A stretch of DNA of 64,000 nt, taken from the NCBI GenBank assembly GCA_008508345.1, contig QNGE01000969.1, positions 140,541-204,540 of the forward strand. Direction: 5' to 3'. The notes under the pieces were generated by a model. It made no database searches and was not told where the DNA came from. It saw nothing but the letters and a program-made list of their open reading frames with translations. Of this stretch, positions 58,931-64,000 are shown in pieces. Numbering within the stretch: the first letter of the stretch is position 1; every line of letters begins with the position of its first letter. The DNA comes from Paragonimus westermani (taxonomy: Eukaryota; Platyhelminthes; Trematoda; Plagiorchiida; Troglotrematidae). The translations under genes were made by a program, and so were the position numbers.

Positions 58931-61900
58931 AGTGACCATGAATACACTCTTTCACGTTAACACTAGCTAGACACAAATACAATTAGAACGTCCCTGATGG
59001 TTTCTGTTTGGTTATCAGTTTTTTGGTCGAAGATATGTTTTCCTTTTCAAATATTCACAAATTTGGCGATTTTAGATGGAATTCTTTATAAAACTAATTC
59101 GTTCCGCTGAATAAGACTAAACAACCAGCACAGTATCCCATCAAGCTGTTTTAAAACACTGAAATCAGATCAGGCTGCTTAAACACGTATATATATGTAT
59201 GTGAATGGATGAACCCGGGAACAGTAGCGTGGATAGGGACAAACAGCATTTCTTATTCAGCGTGTAGACCAGTTATGGTACGTGAATACCTCTTGCTGTC
59301 CAGTCAACGCAATACCACATAAGTACACTTGCTTCTTAAACCCAGTGACGTGGGTGACATTTGCTGAGTATATAGTAAATCTGAACATCTGAAGTTTGAA
59401 TCGTGTTAACTACTTTTCAACCGTTTGAGAGCATATACGTTCTAGAGTGCCGTAGTTTGTAACGATCGGTAGTGTCAGTTGTTTGGAAGAACACTGGATG
59501 TTAGGCAAGTCTATACTCCTTTTAAAGGAAAAGATATACCTTAGCCAAAGTTAGTTGCAATCAGAGTGTACTATACTGTCCTCTGAAAATCATCATGTGG
59601 ATTAATTTTTTTCAGAAGCAAAATGTGGTTTGGCGGACGATTCTTAGACAGCTGGACGGTCACTTAAAATTACAATGTCGCTTTGTTTTCAATTAAAATA
59701 TCACAGCTGTTTCAAAAGCAATTGTTTGTTTATAGTTCTACAGACTGCTGTTTTTTAAAACTACTTTCAGTGCTCCAGAGAAGTGACATATTGAGAATTT
59801 GCAGACAGATGATGAAAACAATTTCCTACCCATCTTCGATTTACCAGGTTACTAGGTAGCGTTTTACAAGACCAGAAATGGTAGTTGGATTAAGGCTTCT
59901 CACGAAGCGGATATGATTTCACCGGTTTCATTCCTAATCCTAAACTTTGGTTGAACGCATAGGGGATGAGGGTGGCTCATTGTCTCAACTGTTTGCCAGC
60001 TGCATATTTTTCAAACACTTCAAAACACCCAATTCAATTAGCTCACGTGAATTAGCAATTTCAGTAGCTTTGTTAACAAAACATAAAATAAGTTAATTTG
60101 GGATAAAACATAATGCTCAGTACGGGAAAACGGCATGGTGGATTGGGTTATTGATAGGTCACTATGCTTTAGCTGCATTTTCGAAGTGATGTTTGAGAAT
60201 CACAACCTTTAAAGTTTCAGGACTACGGACAGTTTATGGTCAAACATAAATCAGTTGAAGTTTACGATAGTTAATATTTTAGCAGCTTTTGACATTTTTA
60301 ATAGCCGGGGTAGAGAATTTTTGGGTTTTTCGTGTCCAGTCAGTGAAGATGTGACATTTTTTCAAAAATATTAGAGGGGTTCTAATCCGATTTGACGACA
60401 GTTTCGTACATGGTTTTGGCATAATTAATTCATCCATAAGATTGATGGCTGTAATCATAAGTAAATCAGTTGCAATTCATTTCGATGTTTGGACAACCAT
60501 TAGATAATCTAAGGCGGTATTTAAAGGTTTCGACGAATGTTTCACTTTCGAGTGAAACTTTGCATTTGTTGAAATTCCTTTCCATTTTATTTCAACGAAG
60601 CGCTTTGTGATGACAAATCGTTTTCGACTAGATCAAGGGATAATCAGAGGGTTCACTGACGTATGTGTGCAGTCAAAGTCTTAACTGCGGTTACTTGAAT
60701 TCGTCCAAATACTTGGGTAGTCAAGTAGATTGAAAGTAGGTTGGTGAAATTGAGTTTTCGAAAAATTTACCTCTAGGAGGTTACAGATCTATCACCTATG
60801 ATAACACATATGTAGTCGGATGAGAGAATGATCAACTCGGTTTTGCCCAATTGTAGAGTAGTTTGGACAGACTGTGAAAGGTAATTAATTTCTAACGGAA
60901 TGGTTGGTGTTGGATCCACGGCCATTGCTATAATTTAGCGTTGCACTGACCTTAGCTGCCATCTAAACGCTCTGTAGATAACCTGGAAACACTGACCAGG
61001 AGTAGGGTTGTGGTCCGGGTTTACCACATGTTTCACAGGGACGGCAATTTTTGATTTTTTGACCTCAATCAGAGCCATGTCAAATGATGCTCCGTCAATC
61101 TGTGTCGGAGAACTCCCAACATTTTCCGATGCACACTAGTGGAGGGAGCGATATACAACCATATTTTAGGCCTGGACAGACGTTTTGGTTTTTACGCTAG
61201 GATATAGTCTGTGCGTAATAGTTAACCACGACTACATTGTTTTGACAGTAAAGAGTCTCTGCAGTGCATTCTGCAATATATGCTTGACAGAACCGGATGT
61301 TAAGTGGCCGTCAGACGGCAAATGAAAGATTACCATTTAACGGCGACGTCATTGCAACGCCAAGCACTTAGCGATTACCATTTTCTTTACTACTGGGCAG
61401 TCAGTTAGCTTGTGCACAGTTTTGCCTTGTTCTTAGTAATACATCCTTCTAGACAACCATTTCGTCCAAAGAATTGGTGCTCTGAGAAAACTCTTTTTCG
61501 TTGGCGACTTTGGGACAAACTTTCTGTGCTGTATTCGCAAAACAGTGCGCAAGATTATTTTTTTGCTTCAAGGAAAAAAATCCAACCAAATCGGTGTATC
61601 GCTTGGTTTACGTTAGCATGTCGTAGAGAAAAAGCTTCAGGGGGCCGTGTGGTTGTCTTATTATAGCAAACACAGAAAATCGAAGGGAAACTTTCATTTC
61701 TACTCCTAGCGTTAACTGTATAAGATCACTTCTACTGGTCATGAGTTGTCTAACACCGAATTCATCCAAACTATGTTACAGAGAATATGTTTCCTAAGTA
61801 ACTACGGTAGGACCTTAGATTGTAGGTCGGAGTTTTCGCTTAACCGGTCTCAAGCGTTTTCATGAATATATCGGCTACAGAATGGCTGGGGCGAGCCCGT

Positions 61901-64000
61901 AGAGGTTTCGTCTGGTTATAACCAGAAACGAGATGTTGGAGGTAAATTGCATAATGCATGTGCATCGAATGAGCTGATGTTTCAGATACACAGTAAAAGT
62001 TGATTTTTTCTGTAAACTGCACTTTGTAAACAATGAATTGGCATCATCTGTTATAGGTATTTATGCAGACCTTATTGACACAGACCTGGGCCTGTAGCCT
62101 TCAAAGTGCCCTCAAAGATATGTGACGATTTTTTATAGGAAAAAATAGATGAACAGTATCACTTTAAGTGGCTGATTAGGCTTACAAATTTTCGAGATCT
62201 TACAAAGTTGATGTATAGCGGGACATGAAAATTTAGCGCAGTGAAAAGTGGTTGCTAGACTCGAGCAATGCACTTTGAAACGGTTCAAACATGTCATTAT
62301 TTATTCCTCACATAGACATACCCTGCATTTCTCTTTGGGCGGTTGGTCAAATTTCGATTTGTCAGAAAACGTAAATAAAGTTTTATTCAGACATCAGTTT
62401 TCGCCCAGCAACACCGTTCCTGGACTCTTGTCTATTGAGGTAGTCAACATGATTTACATACATATATATTTGTTTTAGCACAAAGCCAAGGCAAGTTCTT
62501 GTTGTCTCAGTCTTTCATCAAGTTCAGTTTGAGCCAAGTTATACTTCATTCAAGTTTGAACTTGTCTGAATTGTGTAGCACAAGTTTTACTGGCATGGAT
62601 GATAAGTAATAATGTTGTTAAGTTATTGCCGTTATTAGTCGGAAATGTTACGTCGTGTGCCACGTACCTTTTGTACTACTTACACTCCACCTTGTTAAAT
62701 GCATGTTTTTACGAAGAGGGGTTAACCAGAAACAAGAAGAAATGATATTACAAAACAAGCAGGTAGAATTGGGCATTCAGCCCAAATTTAAAATCTGTGG
62801 TTGCAAATGGTGACAGTAAGTTTGTTGCCAAAGTGTTTGCAAAATGTGACATAACTGTCTTAATTCACCTGGGTGACACTAACTCTAAATAGTTTCCATC
62901 CCAGTACTTCAAAAGTATCCGTGACTCACAGTTAGGTAACAAAAACGATATGCTTCGCTCAATCTCATTTGAAGTCGACAGGTTAGCAGCCATCAAGTAA
63001 ATAGTACGGCTTGCTGTTCACTATCCGCTTTTAGATCCGCATTCGACAGTGCTGACTGGTTACACCCATGGCTGTTTACAAACTACCTGGTTTGACTGTG
63101 AAAATGGATCGGCGTATGCATTAGTGTCTGTCTACTTTATAACCTTCGCCCGCCCTATCAAAATGTAATTACGTTCCACTATAGTAAACGCTAGAAGAGC
63201 CGTAGAGGGTACAATCTGGTGCATCATAAGGTCGGTGGCACCAGTTTAAAAATCGATGTTCGAACGGTATATATCCCGTGATATCACAAAACTACCAGAC
63301 TACTCAAAATTTGAACTTGGAGAATCTCCTGTAGCTGCCATTGCAGCTAGTGATGATATAACATTTGCGCTTTAGTGTGTGCATAAATGTACGTGAACTA
63401 GATAATAATTCATGATTTGCATTCAAAATCTGACGCAGCACCACCACTCTTGGTCTTGATTGTACATGCTAGATAAAACCAGTCTGACTAAAGAGTGAAC
63501 CATTAATCATCCACGGTGAGACTCAAGGCTTTTTTCAATTCAGTGACCGGACCTACGAGATGGATGCTAATGTACCGTCGGTGTCTAGCGTGATGTGGAT
63601 GAGGACAGTCCACTCCAGGTTATTGGCTTGCAGTGGTTGTGAAATGTTTGGGTTGAAGTTACAGCTACTATTATGTAGTGGCGTTAATCACCTCTGACTA
63701 CAAAGGCTGAGTAGACGCTACGTCACTAGGTAGCATCCGTTTGGATGCCAAATGTATCCAAAATATTGATTCCACAGGCCTATTTCTAACATGGTAGTGC
63801 ATCGGTCCAATATCTAATATATATTCTACCTCGGTTAGACAGATGTTTTCGTGCTTTGGATCAGTCGAGGTGTGCATACTAAATGACATCTGACGTAATA
63901 TCAATCAACATTCTTGAGTCGCTTATTGTAAGTTGATTGGAACTCCGTCGTCCAAAGTCATCAGTAAACTGAAAGGCGGTACAGTATCTGTCTCACAAAA
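58931..64000. other. Unrecognised AT-rich sequence
   Basis: There are very few frames over 60 codons in these 5 kb (61412-61666 plus, 84 codons; 62248-62478 plus, 76 codons; 63698-63904 minus). None is recognisable. I see no gene, RNA or repeat here. Confidence 0.5.

Overview
The window looks like gene-poor, retroelement-rich DNA from a flatworm, most likely a digenean fluke. The organism is an inference. It rests on two different, heavily decayed LINEs whose endonuclease and reverse-transcriptase motifs I associate with flatworm elements, on three decayed Penelope-like elements (PLEs), on a Ty3/Gypsy remnant and on a tRNA-derived SINE. The only coding signals that do not look like transposons are isolated exons separated by many kilobases, as in a genome with long introns. 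No rRNA gene, intact tRNA gene, CRISPR array or bacterial-style operon is visible.

Layout. 0-1 kb: unrecognised sequence and a (CAT)n microsatellite. 1.1-3.4 kb: minus-strand LINE 1 with endonuclease and C-terminal parts but little visible RT core. About 4.0 kb: first copy of a short repeat that recurs at 16.1 kb beyond the 5' end of the second LINE. 6-7 kb: a copy of a terminal-inverted-repeat (TIR) element, then a SINE. 9.3-11.6 kb: minus-strand Ty3/Gypsy remnant split in its integrase by a nearly complete TIR element. 12.6-15.8 kb: minus-strand LINE 2, more complete, with a visible FADD active-site motif. 18.05-18.45 kb: the best host-gene signal, a minus-strand last exon with splice acceptor, stop and AATAAA. 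21.6 kb: second SINE, next to the only N. 22.2 kb: short inverted repeat. 23.3 kb: partial TIR element. 26.8 kb: a hammerhead-ribozyme-like fold. 37.1 kb: candidate minus-strand last exon. 39.5-40.0 kb: plus-strand PLE tail. 44.8 kb: third SINE. 46.6 kb: TIR element. 49.5-51.0 kb: minus-strand PLE with RT and GIY-YIG domains, interrupted by a TIR element. 51.1-51.5 kb: tail of another PLE on the opposite strand. 57.1-57.6 kb: candidate plus-strand last exon. 58.9 kb: TIR fragment. The rest is AT-rich and unrecognised.

The most interesting item is the TIR family, about 350 bp when complete. It has long inverted repeats around a tRNA-like core with recognisable Pol III A and B boxes. Six copies or fragments are present, and two lie inside the coding sequence of other retroelements. 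The second is the hammerhead-like fold at 26.8 kb. All calls come from reading translations and repeats by eye; no database search was possible.
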